Below are positions 56,421 through 64,000 of a stretch of DNA of 64,000 bases, one piece after another. The stretch is from assembly GCF_011927795.1 (NCBI RefSeq), contig NZ_JAATJJ010000001.1, forward strand, positions 2,171,062 to 2,235,061, written 5' to 3'. How positions within the stretch are numbered: position 1 is the stretch's first letter; each line of letters starts with the position of its first letter. The notes below the pieces were generated by a model. It did no database searches and was not told the DNA's origin. It saw only the letters and a program-made list of their open reading frames with translations. The stretch is from Saonia flava (GTDB lineage Bacteria; Bacteroidota; Bacteroidia; Flavobacteriales; Flavobacteriaceae). Position numbers and translations under genes: made by a program.

Positions 56421-56927
56421 ATGAAAAAAATAATTTTGGCAGTAGTGCTAATGGGAATGGTAGCATGCCAACAAGATAAGTTAGGTTATGTGGATAATGT
56501 AAAAGTAATGTCCGATTATCAAGAGAAAATAGATATCGATGCGAAATACAAAACGTTGGCAGAAACTTTTGCTAAAAAGCGTGATAGTATCTCACAAACT
56601 TTTCAGATGGAGGCTCAGGCTTTTCAAGTAAAAGCCCAGAGTATGTCACAAACAAAAGCCCAGGAAGAGTATGCGGTTATTCAGCAAAAGGGACAATTCA
56701 TAGGACAGCAACTGCAACAAGAAGAGCTGGCCTTGCAACAAAAGAACCAAACCGAAATGGATAGCTTGATTACTAAAGTAAAAGATGAAATTAAAGCATA
56801 TGGAAAAGCTAATGGCTATACATATTTGCTAAGTGGAGGTGATGGTGGTTCTGTACTTTATGGCACGGAAACCAATGATGTTACAGACGCAATTGTAAAA
56901 ATCTTAAACGATAAGTATAAGAAGTAA
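56421..56927 (+). CDS. OmpH/Skp-like periplasmic chaperone, lipoprotein
   Basis: The 168-residue protein has a lipoprotein signal with GMVAC (C16). The family pattern follows: a short strand (LGYVDNVKVMSDYQE), a long coiled-coil (about residues 45-125, rich in Gln, Lys and Glu), and a closing strand region (YGKANGYTYLLSGGDGGSVLYG). Skp/OmpH proteins hold unfolded outer-membrane proteins in the periplasm. Here lipidation would keep it membrane-anchored, a variation seen in Bacteroidota. It is monocistronic with a clear terminator. Confidence 0.88.
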   Translation: MKKIILAVVLMGMVACQQDKLGYVDNVKVMSDYQEKIDIDAKYKTLAETFAKKRDSISQTFQMEAQAFQVKAQSMSQTKAQEEYAVIQQKGQFIGQQLQQEELALQQKNQTEMDSLITKVKDEIKAYGKANGYTYLLSGGDGGSVLYGTETNDVTDAIVKILNDKYKK

Positions 56928-56948
56928 GCTTTAAAATAATAGTTTTTT

Positions 56949-56984
56949 TAAAAGCCCTAGCATTCAGTTGTTGGGGCTTTTTTG
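56949..56984. terminator. Terminator between the OmpH-like gene and DoxX gene
   Basis: AAAAGCCCTA pairs with TTGGGGCTTTT around a loop of about 12 nt, with a T tract on the + strand. It separates the + strand OmpH-like gene from the convergent - strand DoxX gene and may serve both. Confidence 0.8.
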
Positions 56985-56986
56985 TT

Positions 56987-57385
56987 TTACAATTGAAGTA
57001 AAAACACCAAGAATATTGCTGGGACCAAGTAAATAACAATGGTTCTTGCGCCGTCATAATCTTTGGCTATGCGCTGTCCAAATAAAAGTAACAACAAGGT
57101 TATGCATGAAAGAATTGCCCCATAGAAGGCATAAGTTATTTTTCCCATCGCAAGGATATTGTATATGCCAAGTAAACATATAATTGCGACCAAAATTTCC
57201 AATATTAAAATTGTGGCAACCAATAATGGAACCACACCCTTAAGAAATGTAGCTGAAAAATGTTCTTTTAGCCAGGATATATTTCCATTCCAATCAAAGA
57301 TTTTGTCCAATCCACTTTGCAGAAACGTAATGACTAAAAAAATTAATAATAGAATTTCTGTTGCATTATTCAATAGGGAGTCCAT
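56987..57385 (-). CDS. DoxX family membrane protein
   Basis: The 132-residue protein has four hydrophobic spans. The early FLQSGLDKIFDWNGN segment, a conserved start of DoxX/SURF4-like proteins, and the later GKITYAFYGAIL/TLLLLLFGQRI stretches support the call. DoxX proteins are thought to act in membrane redox or thiol processes, but the role here is not known. It lies 9 nt after holB on the same strand, so it is probably co-transcribed. Confidence 0.85.
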   Translation of the reverse strand: MDSLLNNATEILLLIFLVITFLQSGLDKIFDWNGNISWLKEHFSATFLKGVVPLLVATILILEILVAIICLLGIYNILAMGKITYAFYGAILSCITLLLLLFGQRIAKDYDGARTIVIYLVPAIFLVFLLQL

Positions 57386-57394
57386 AGTTAAATT

Positions 57395-58546
57395 TTATGC
57401 GGCCTTTTTATGAAGAAGCCTTGTTAGTTTAATGGATAAATCGGTCAATATAAGTTTGGAATTCCCATTCCGCTCAATATGATAAATAGCACTTTCTAGC
57501 TCCTCGGAAATATCAAGAATATTATTTTCATGAACAAAGGGAGCAAATTTTTCCAATTGAAATCCGTCCACATGTATTTTCAAATAAGCCAGTTCGGTCG
57601 CATTGTAGTTAATGAGTAATGCCTGTCTCATTACACCTAAACAATATTTTAAAAATTTTTTCTGTGTTTCCCTTCCAGTTTTGGCAACCTCTTCACTCCA
57701 TAAAATAAGTTCGTGGATTGCCGCTTTGTTTCCTTTTGCCTTAAAAGCACTGCGCACCCATTGTACAAACCACTTTTCAAAAACCAAATCTTCAGAATTA
57801 TTGTTCTTTAAATCTAGGGCCTTGTTAAAGTTGCCATTTGCTTCGTGTGCTATTCTATACGCCTCTTCTAGTGACAAGCCATCTTCTTGTAATGCATTTG
57901 CAATAACATTTTCGGCAAGGGGAGGGAAATTTAATATTTGACAACGAGACCTTATAGTTTGAATGATTTGCTCTTCGTCCTCTGCAAGTAACAGGAAAAC
58001 AGTTTTCTCGGGAGGCTCTTCAATTAGCTTTAAAAGTTTGTTGGCCGCAGCCCCGTTCATTTTATCTGCCATCCAAATAATCATCACTTTATAGCCACCT
58101 TCGTAAGATTTTAAGGATAGTTTTTTAACAACATCTTGGGCTTCATCCACCCCAATTTGACCTTGTTTTTTTTCGATTCCTATTAATCTGTACCAATCAA
58201 AAAGATTCCCATAAGGTTGTTCCTGTAAAAATTGGCGCCATTCTTCCATATAATTATTGCTAACAGCATGGCTTTTTATTTTATCGCTATTGGCGACTGG
58301 GAAAGCAAAATGAACGTCCGGATGGGAAAAAGAATTGCATTTGATGTTACAAGCACTATTCCCAGCTATATTTTCTCCATTGACGTTGGAACATATAACA
58401 TATTGTGCATAGGCCAAAGCCATGGGAAGTGATCCACAACCTTCTGGCCCCACAAACAATTGCGCATGGGGAATTCTACCCGCGTCCGCACTCTGGGACA
58501 GGTGTTTTTTTATATGTACAAGACCTAAAATATCTTTGAAAAGCAT
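57395..58546 (-). CDS. holB: DNA polymerase III delta' subunit
   Basis: The product has 383 residues from the ATG at 58546, chosen because MLFKDILGLVHIKKHL is the usual delta' opening; a longer frame to 58624 adds an unrelated tail. The clamp-loader fold shows ARIPHAQLF-type residues (GRIPHAQLFVGPEGCG), a degenerate P-loop, and MNGAAANKLLKLIEEPPEKT with the SRC motif in RSRCQILNF. It is the stator subunit of the clamp loader, which opens the sliding clamp. The - strand -7 element TATCTTTG lies only 4 nt upstream of this ATG. Confidence 0.93.
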   Translation of the reverse strand: MLFKDILGLVHIKKHLSQSADAGRIPHAQLFVGPEGCGSLPMALAYAQYVICSNVNGENIAGNSACNIKCNSFSHPDVHFAFPVANSDKIKSHAVSNNYMEEWRQFLQEQPYGNLFDWYRLIGIEKKQGQIGVDEAQDVVKKLSLKSYEGGYKVMIIWMADKMNGAAANKLLKLIEEPPEKTVFLLLAEDEEQIIQTIRSRCQILNFPPLAENVIANALQEDGLSLEEAYRIAHEANGNFNKALDLKNNNSEDLVFEKWFVQWVRSAFKAKGNKAAIHELILWSEEVAKTGRETQKKFLKYCLGVMRQALLINYNATELAYLKIHVDGFQLEKFAPFVHENNILDISEELESAIYHIERNGNSKLILTDLSIKLTRLLHKKAA

Positions 58547-58550
58547 CGAC

Positions 58551-58558
58551 CAAAGATA
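58551..58558 (-). promoter_or_regulatory. Putative -7 promoter element (TATCTTTG) for holB
   Basis: A - strand match to TAnnTTTG, ending 4 nt before the holB ATG. If this is the real promoter the mRNA would be close to leaderless; otherwise it is a chance match. Confidence 0.35.
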
Positions 58559-58673
58559 GTTTTTTTTGATGTTTTGTATTATATGCCAATGGCTTGTTAA
58601 AATAATAACAAAGAATACCCTCATATAACTTTAATTTATAGTAGCACACCTTTACAAGCACCTCATAAATCTT

Positions 58674-58681
58674 TACATTTG
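58674..58681 (+). promoter_or_regulatory. Putative -7 promoter element (TACATTTG) for pgk
   Basis: This match to TAnnTTTG lies 24 nt before the pgk ATG. A weak -33-like TTTA at 58651-58654 gives a 19-nt spacing. Confidence 0.55.
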
Positions 58682-58705
58682 CCACTCTTATAAAACTAAA
58701 GCAAA

Positions 58706-59896
58706 ATGAAAACCATAGACACAATAAACTTTGAAGGGAAAAAGGCATTGATACGAGTTGATTTCAATGTTCCTTTGGACGCTGATTTCAATGTAACGGA
58801 TACGAATAGAATTGAAGCGGCAAAACCAACAATCATTAAAGTTTTGGAAGATGGTGGAAGCGCCATTCTAATGAGTCACTTGGGAAGACCAAAAGGACAA
58901 AAGAATTCCGATCTGTCTTTGAAACATATTTGTGACAAGGTTTCGGATATTATAGGTGTCGAAGTAAAGTTTGTTGAGGACTGTATTGGAGAAGAAGTTG
59001 AAAATGCTACTTCTAACCTACAAAGCGGAGAGGTACTTTTATTAGAAAATTTACGCTTTCATGACGAGGAAGAAAAAGGTGATGAAACCTTTGCAAAACA
59101 GTTGTCCAAATTAGGCGATGTTTATATAAATGATGCCTTTGGAACAGCTCATAGGGCGCATGCATCCACAACAATAGTTGCTAAGTTTTTTCCAGAGAAC
59201 AAATGTTTTGGATACCTTTTGGCAAAGGAAATTGAGGCTATTGAAAAAGTGATGCAAACTGGGGAAAAACCTGTTTTGGCAATTTTGGGAGGTGCTAAAG
59301 TATCCTCTAAAATAACCATAATTGAAAATATTTTGGATAAGGTAGACCACCTGATAATTGGTGGTGGAATGACCTATACGTTTGTTAAAGCAAAGGGAGG
59401 AGAAGTTGGTGATTCCATTTGTGAGGACGATAAAATGGAATTAGCATTGGATATTCTAAAACAAGCAAAAGAAAAGGGTGTACAAGTTCATATTCCTGTG
59501 GATGTTTTGGCGGCTGATGACTTTAACAATAACGCCAACACCCAAGTGCTGGACGTGGATAAAATTCCAAGCGGATGGCAAGGACTGGACGCAGGGCCAA
59601 AGACATTAAAGAATTTTAAAGATGTTATACTTGCCTCTAAAACAATTCTTTGGAATGGTCCAATTGGTGTATTTGAAATGGAAAATTTTGCCAATGGTAC
59701 TATTTCTTTAGGCAACTTCATTGATCAAGCCACAAAGAATGGAGCATTTTCCTTAGTGGGTGGTGGAGATTCTGTTGCAGCTGTAAAACAATTTGGCTTT
59801 GAGGACAAGGTAAGTTACGTTTCCACAGGTGGCGGGGCCATGCTAGAGAGTTTAGAAGGAAAAACATTGCCAGGAATTGCCGCAATATTAGAGTAG
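58706..59896 (+). CDS. pgk: Phosphoglycerate kinase
   Basis: The 396-residue enzyme interconverts 1,3-bisphosphoglycerate + ADP and 3-phosphoglycerate + ATP in glycolysis. Signatures seen are [16 protein letters not shown] (substrate Asp/Asn), [49 protein letters not shown] and the C-terminal [10 protein letters not shown] with [18 protein letters not shown]. The length is that of a typical bacterial enzyme. It stands alone, with no other glycolytic genes nearby. Confidence 0.97.
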   Translation: MKTIDTINFEGKKALIRVDFNVPLDADFNVTDTNRIEAAKPTIIKVLEDGGSAILMSHLGRPKGQKNSDLSLKHICDKVSDIIGVEVKFVEDCIGEEVENATSNLQSGEVLLLENLRFHDEEEKGDETFAKQLSKLGDVYINDAFGTAHRAHASTTIVAKFFPENKCFGYLLAKEIEAIEKVMQTGEKPVLAILGGAKVSSKITIIENILDKVDHLIIGGGMTYTFVKAKGGEVGDSICEDDKMELALDILKQAKEKGVQVHIPVDVLAADDFNNNANTQVLDVDKIPSGWQGLDAGPKTLKNFKDVILASKTILWNGPIGVFEMENFANGTISLGNFIDQATKNGAFSLVGGGDSVAAVKQFGFEDKVSYVSTGGGAMLESLEGKTLPGIAAILE

Positions 59897-60014
59897 ATAG
59901 GGCGTTATCGATTAACGGGCTTTTCTCATCCGAGAATTACTTTTAAGTTAAAAATTTTATTTTTCAGGAAAAATAAACGATTTTTAACGGCTATGTTAGT
60001 TTAAACGAAACCTT

Positions 60015-61646
60015 ATGTACACCTTAAAAACAATACAATCTTGTGCTTTTCTGTTATTGGCGGGTGCTATTTTAAATGCCCAACAAAACGATAGTATTAT
60101 TATTAGTAATGCAAAGGTTGTTTCTATTGAAGAAACGCCTCAAGATTCTACACGCTTAATCCAAGAACCTACGGAACAGAAGGAACTTGTGAAAGTTTCA
60201 GGCAGTTTGGATGCTACATCTATATTCGTAACTACCGATGGATCAAAATATAATCTTAAAGACCATGAAGACGCAGCCACTTATGATAAACTATGGTTAA
60301 AAGAACTTGCAGACCAAGCATCTCTTTTTGATAGTATGTATGAAGAGGTTTCCAATCTGGAAGTTGATTCCGCATATGCCTATAGTTTGGATACGGAGAC
60401 CTTAAAAAAAAGATTGGAAGTTCTTGATCAAAAAACACCTTTTAATATTTCATACAACCCCTCTCTAGAGAGTGTTATTAAGTCTTTTTTGACTAGAAAA
60501 AGAGGTCTTATAGAAAGAATGCTTACAACTAGCCAATTTTATTTCCCATTGTTTGAACAGGAGTTGGACAACCAAAATTTGCCATTGGAAATAAAATACC
60601 TGTCGATTGTAGAGTCTGCATTAAATCCAAGGGCCCGATCTAGAGTAGGGGCAACAGGGCTATGGCAGTTTATGTATGGCACAGGAAAAATGTACGATTT
60701 GGATGTAAGTAGTTATGTGGATGAGCGCATGGATCCTATTAAATCAACCAAAGCATCTGCAAAATATCTTTCAAAGTTGCATGATATTTTTGGTGATTGG
60801 GATTTGGCTTTGGCGGCTTATAATTCCGGACCGGGAAATGTAAATAAGGCTATTAGAAGGTCTGGGGGGTACAAAAATTATTGGAACATAAGAAGAAATT
60901 TGCCAAGGGAAACAGCGGGATACCTTCCAGCATTTTTAGCAACCATGTATTTATTTGAATATGCGGAAGAGCACGGTTTTAAAACTGAAAAAGTAGAGCG
61001 TGCATATTTTATGACCGATACGGTTCAGGTTAAAAGCTTAATAACTTTTAATCAAATTTCGGAATTGGTAGATGTATCAGTAGATGAGTTAAAGGTTCTT
61101 AATCCATCTTATAAATTGGATATTATTCCTTATGTTAAAGGAAAAGAGTATACATTGAGATTGCCCTTGGAAGCCATAGGAAAATTTGTTGCCAACGAAG
61201 AAGCAATATATGCTCATGTTGAAAAGGAGCTTAAATCCAAAGAAAGTCCTTTGCCCCAGCTGGTGAAAGCAAATGATCAAATACGCTATAAAGTACGAAG
61301 TGGAGATTATTTGGGAAAAATAGCAGAACGTTATAGGGTTAGGATAAGCGATATTAAAAGATGGAACGGGCTCCGAAGCAATGATCTTAGAATAGGACAG
61401 CGACTTACGATTTTTACTAGAAACCCAAACATAAGTACAGCTGTTGCAAGTGCTAAAACCAACTCATCAAAAACCAGTCCCATCAAGGGAGCAAAAATAC
61501 ATACGGTGCAACATGGAGATTCACTTTGGACCATCTCAAGAAAATATCCTGGAATTAGTATTGAAAATTTACGAGAATGGAACGGTATTAGCGGTAGTAA
61601 TTTAAAACCGGGCACAAAACTTAAATTGTGTGATTGTTCATCGTAA
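60015..61646 (+). CDS. Lytic transglycosylase (MltD-like) with two LysM domains
   Basis: The 543-residue protein has a signal peptide (cleavage near LNAQ, residue 23). The SLT domain spans about residues 170-320: the catalytic Glu is E200 in SIVESALNPRARS, followed by GATGLWQFMYGTGKMYDL and AAYNSGPGNVNKAI. Two LysM domains are at about residues 422-466 (KVRSGDYLGKIAERYRV) and 493-540 (VQHGDSLWTISRKYPG). It cleaves peptidoglycan in the periplasm to give 1,6-anhydromuropeptides. It overlaps no gene; the DUF4837 gene follows 11 nt later. Confidence 0.94.
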   Translation: MYTLKTIQSCAFLLLAGAILNAQQNDSIIISNAKVVSIEETPQDSTRLIQEPTEQKELVKVSGSLDATSIFVTTDGSKYNLKDHEDAATYDKLWLKELADQASLFDSMYEEVSNLEVDSAYAYSLDTETLKKRLEVLDQKTPFNISYNPSLESVIKSFLTRKRGLIERMLTTSQFYFPLFEQELDNQNLPLEIKYLSIVESALNPRARSRVGATGLWQFMYGTGKMYDLDVSSYVDERMDPIKSTKASAKYLSKLHDIFGDWDLALAAYNSGPGNVNKAIRRSGGYKNYWNIRRNLPRETAGYLPAFLATMYLFEYAEEHGFKTEKVERAYFMTDTVQVKSLITFNQISELVDVSVDELKVLNPSYKLDIIPYVKGKEYTLRLPLEAIGKFVANEEAIYAHVEKELKSKESPLPQLVKANDQIRYKVRSGDYLGKIAERYRVRISDIKRWNGLRSNDLRIGQRLTIFTRNPNISTAVASAKTNSSKTSPIKGAKIHTVQHGDSLWTISRKYPGISIENLREWNGISGSNLKPGTKLKLCDCSS

Positions 61647-61657
61647 AATTTAGACCA

Positions 61658-62647
61658 ATGAAAAGTTTAAGGACACTTCTAGTATTAGCAATTACAATTT
61701 CTTTCTTTCTCTCTTGTAAGAACAAAAATAAAACAGATTATAAACCCTCATCTATAGGTGGTATTAATACATTGACCGTGGTTATGGACAATGATCTATG
61801 GAATGGACCTGCAGGTGACAAGATAAGGGAACATTTTGCTGCACCACTTACAGGAATGATATGGGATGAACCCAAATTTTCAATCAACCAAATACCAAAA
61901 AGTGTGTTCAGTGGGGCAATAAGAAACTCTAGAAGCTTGATTTTTGCTGATATTGACACCGTAAGTATATCACACGTTAAAACAAATCTATACGCCAGAC
62001 CTCAAAAAATAGGGGTTTTTAAGGGCAGAACTTTGGATGAATTAATTGCCAACATAGAGAACAAAGCAAATGATGCCATAGCGGGCTTTAAGGAGTTGGA
62101 AATAGAAGAAGCGCAAACACGCTTTAAAAGATCCGTTAGCAAGGAAAAAGTACTAGAAGAAAAGTTTGGGGTGTCCATGACAGTTCCATCAATATACAAA
62201 GTAGGTAAGCAGGAGGATAATTTTGTGTGGATGGACAGACAAATACCAAAAGGACATATGAATATTATTGTTTACTCAATGCCCGAAGATAGTTTTAACA
62301 CAGATTCTACCTTTGTCAAGGATATTATTAAAATGAGGGATTCCATAGGCGAGAAATATGTTCCTGGACCCGATATGCCCGGAAAAGTAACATATATGAT
62401 TACCGAGAAAGCTTTTGCCCCCGCTGTTTTTCCTGCTGAGATAGGAGGAAAAAAGGCAGCTGAGGTTAGAGGTATTTGGGAAGTTAAAAACGATTTCATG
62501 GCAGGGCCTTTTTTAACGTACATCATCAATGATGAAGCAAATAAGAGAAAGTTGGTAGTAGAAGGGTTTACCTTTGCTCCAGCAACGGAAAAAAGAGATT
62601 ATATGTTTGAGCTGGAGGCCATTCTAAAAACGCTTAAAATAGGCTAA
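61658..62647 (+). CDS. DUF4837 family lipoprotein
   Basis: The product has 329 residues from the ATG at 61658, which gives a lipoprotein signal (ISFFLSC, C20); an upstream TTG at 61634 overlaps the previous gene and would extend the leader. The conserved beginning of the mature chain (LTVVMDNDLWNGPAGDKIREHF), the mid motif VWMDRQIPKGHMNIIVYSMP and the C-terminal RGIWEVKNDFMAGPF segment are typical of DUF4837 proteins of Flavobacteriia. The function is unknown. It follows the transglycosylase by 11 nt, suggesting a cell-envelope link. Confidence 0.88.
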   Translation: MKSLRTLLVLAITISFFLSCKNKNKTDYKPSSIGGINTLTVVMDNDLWNGPAGDKIREHFAAPLTGMIWDEPKFSINQIPKSVFSGAIRNSRSLIFADIDTVSISHVKTNLYARPQKIGVFKGRTLDELIANIENKANDAIAGFKELEIEEAQTRFKRSVSKEKVLEEKFGVSMTVPSIYKVGKQEDNFVWMDRQIPKGHMNIIVYSMPEDSFNTDSTFVKDIIKMRDSIGEKYVPGPDMPGKVTYMITEKAFAPAVFPAEIGGKKAAEVRGIWEVKNDFMAGPFLTYIINDEANKRKLVVEGFTFAPATEKRDYMFELEAILKTLKIG

Positions 62648-62662
62648 GAAACTATTGTAAAA

Positions 62663-62698
62663 ACAAAAGAGCCTCCTTTTAAGGAGGCTCTTTTGTTT
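62663..62698. terminator. Bidirectional terminator between the DUF4837 and OmpA-family genes
   Basis: ACAAAAGAGCCTCC pairs with GGAGGCTCTTTTGT around the loop TTTTAA. The two flanking genes converge on it, so it can end transcripts from both strands. Confidence 0.88.
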
Positions 62699-62716
62699 AT
62701 GCTATATTCACAGGAA

Positions 62717-64000
62717 TCACATTTTTACAATGATAAACTCTGAACGTCTGTTTTGTTTATGCTTCTCTCTACTGCAAGGCACCCCATCGTCGCACTCGTT
62801 TAGGAGACGTTCTTCTCCATATCCAATGGCACTTTCAATTCTATCTGACGATATGCCTTTTTGTATTAAGTAGTCCCTTGAGGATTTAGCCCTCTTGTCC
62901 GAGAGGTATTTATTATATGCGCTGTCACCGTAGGAATCTGTATGGGACTCAATTTTAATCACCATATCCTGGTGTTCGTTCATTACATCAACTAATTTAT
63001 CAAGCTCTATGGCAGCATCTTTTCTAATATTGAACTTATCAAAATTAAAGAAAATCATATCTGTCTTAAGTTTTTTGATGCCTTCCTCCACTAGAATAAG
63101 TTCTTTTAATTTTCTTAATGTAAGATCTACATTTACGACTTCATTTTGTCTTGTACTTACATCAATTTCCTCATCATCATAACCTTCTTTTTTAGTGGCT
63201 ATGGTATATTTAGTATTTCCATTAAGGTCCTCAAAAATAAAGCTGCCGTTATCTTCTACTATTATTTCCTTTAGTTTGATATTGTTTTCATCCAACAATG
63301 TCACCATGGCTTTTGGCATAACATCCCCAGTAATAAGCTCTGTAACAACACCCGCAATTGCATTTTCTTCAATCTCTTCAGGAATTAAACGTTTAAAGGA
63401 ATAAATATCATCATCCCCTTTGCCACCAGCTCTGTTTGATGCAAAAAACCCTTTTTGGGTCTTTTCATCCACTATGTATGAGAAATCATCTTTAACTCCA
63501 TTTACGGGAGCCCCAATGTTTTTTAATTCTTTAAAACCATTTTCTTTATCCAGTGTTACTTCAAAAATATCTAAACCACCTAACCCAGGATGGCCATTGG
63601 AAGAAAAATAAAGCTTCTCATTATTGATGAATGGAAACATCTCTCTTCTTTCTGTATTTACCTTAGGCCCAAGATTTTTGGGTTCGGAAAACAGCCCATC
63701 CTCCAACACATCAACCACAAAAATATCTGTCATGCCTATGCTTCCGGGCATATCGGAAACAAAATAAAGCTTTTTTCCATCTGGGCTTAGAGCGGGATGG
63801 CCTGTAGAATATTCATCACTGTTGAATGGTACTTCAACGGCCTCTAACCATTCCCCATTCAACTTTTTTGACATGTATATTTTAAGGTTGTTGACCCCCT
63901 TTTTGTCTCTTTTCAGCTTCTTTTTATAATTGTTTCTGGTAAAATACATGGTTTTGTTATCGGGGGAAAAGGTAACAGAAGCCTCATGATACTTTGTATT
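62717..64000 (-). CDS. OmpA family protein with PD40/WD40-like repeats, 3' part (5' end outside window)
   Basis: The frame continues past the window edge: residues such as HEASVTFSPDNKTMYF precede the first Met in this window, so the Met at 63949 is internal. The visible part holds three or four PD40 beta-propeller motifs (GHPALSPDGKKLYFVSD, MFPFINNEKLYFSS) and a carboxypeptidase-like regulatory domain (about residues 195-275 of the visible part). It ends in an OmpA peptidoglycan-binding domain (IKIESHTDSYGDSAYN, then NRRSEFII). Such proteins lie beside PorP/SprF genes and T9SS loci in Bacteroidota. Missing: the N-terminal TPR region and signal peptide expected of the family. Confidence 0.9.
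   Translation of the reverse strand, partial: NTKYHEASVTFSPDNKTMYFTRNNYKKKLKRDKKGVNNLKIYMSKKLNGEWLEAVEVPFNSDEYSTGHPALSPDGKKLYFVSDMPGSIGMTDIFVVDVLEDGLFSEPKNLGPKVNTERREMFPFINNEKLYFSSNGHPGLGGLDIFEVTLDKENGFKELKNIGAPVNGVKDDFSYIVDEKTQKGFFASNRAGGKGDDDIYSFKRLIPEEIEENAIAGVVTELITGDVMPKAMVTLLDENNIKLKEIIVEDNGSFIFEDLNGNTKYTIATKKEGYDDEEIDVSTRQNEVVNVDLTLRKLKELILVEEGIKKLKTDMIFFNFDKFNIRKDAAIELDKLVDVMNEHQDMVIKIESHTDSYGDSAYNKYLSDKRAKSSRDYLIQKGISSDRIESAIGYGEERLLNECDDGVPCSREKHKQNRRSEFIIVKM

Noticed and set aside
58547-58624. Longer start for holB at 58624
   Set aside because: The extra 26 residues do not match the delta' family and the normal opening MLFKDILG begins at 58546.
62664-62696. Hairpin after the DUF4837 gene as a regulatory RNA
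   Set aside because: A simple perfect stem with T tract between convergent genes is fully explained as a terminator.

Overview
The window looks like a chromosomal segment of a marine-type member of the Flavobacteriaceae (phylum Bacteroidota). The evidence is low G+C content, substrates and outer-membrane partners of the type IX secretion system (T9SS), a gliding-type SprB giant adhesin, DUF4175, DUF4837 and GIN-domain proteins, and promoter elements of the Bacteroidota form TAnnTTTG. I cannot name a genus from the sequence alone. No insertion sequences, prophage genes or CRISPR arrays were seen. The gene content is mostly housekeeping, with one very large surface-protein locus and one small restriction-modification-like pair.

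Layout. 0-11.2 kb (+ strand): the 3' part of a histidine kinase with an overlapping single-domain response regulator, an MBL-fold hydrolase, a coupled pair of secreted peptidases (S8 then M1), an unknown exported protein, rnpA overlapping an S41 C-terminal-processing protease, a GyrI-like protein and a lipoprotein PQQ dehydrogenase carrying a cytochrome c domain. 11.3-13.1 kb: a C5-cytosine DNA methyltransferase and an adjacent small protein with a PD-(D/E)xK-like motif. 13.1-14.9 kb (- strand): rpiB, a CDF zinc-type exporter and an ElaA-like acetyltransferase. 14.9-15.5 kb: a very A+T-rich gene-free region between divergent rpiB and rnr. 15.5-19.1 kb (+): rnr, a GIN-domain protein and a LysE-type exporter, then a terminator, tRNA-Cys (-) and folB (-).

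19.7-43.0 kb (- strand) is one operon-like block of four genes: an Ig-like type B-sorted protein, a PorP/SprF-SPOR fusion, a 5984-residue SprB-like adhesin and SprF. The gene order resembles sprCDBF of Flavobacterium johnsoniae. The inferred roles are T9SS export of the giant repeat protein, its anchoring on the cell surface, and adhesion or gliding. The giant gene contains a 1.9-kb tandem segmental duplication with a nearly identical 606-bp core, and a non-repeat jelly-roll-like island.

43.2-64 kb: glnS (+), then SPFH protein, gltX and a GNAT acetyltransferase (-). Next comes a + strand run of DUF4175, ybeY, mnmG, a small membrane protein, a lipoprotein and a methyltransferase. Two perfect parS-type palindromes lie in this run, one forming the end of ybeY and one immediately after the membrane-protein gene. 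They are followed by an OmpH-like lipoprotein (+), DoxX and holB (-), pgk, a MltD-like lytic transglycosylase with LysM domains and a DUF4837 lipoprotein (+), and the 3' part of an OmpA/PD40 protein (-). The combination of rnpA, mnmG and parS sites suggests that the window is near the chromosomal replication origin; this is inference.
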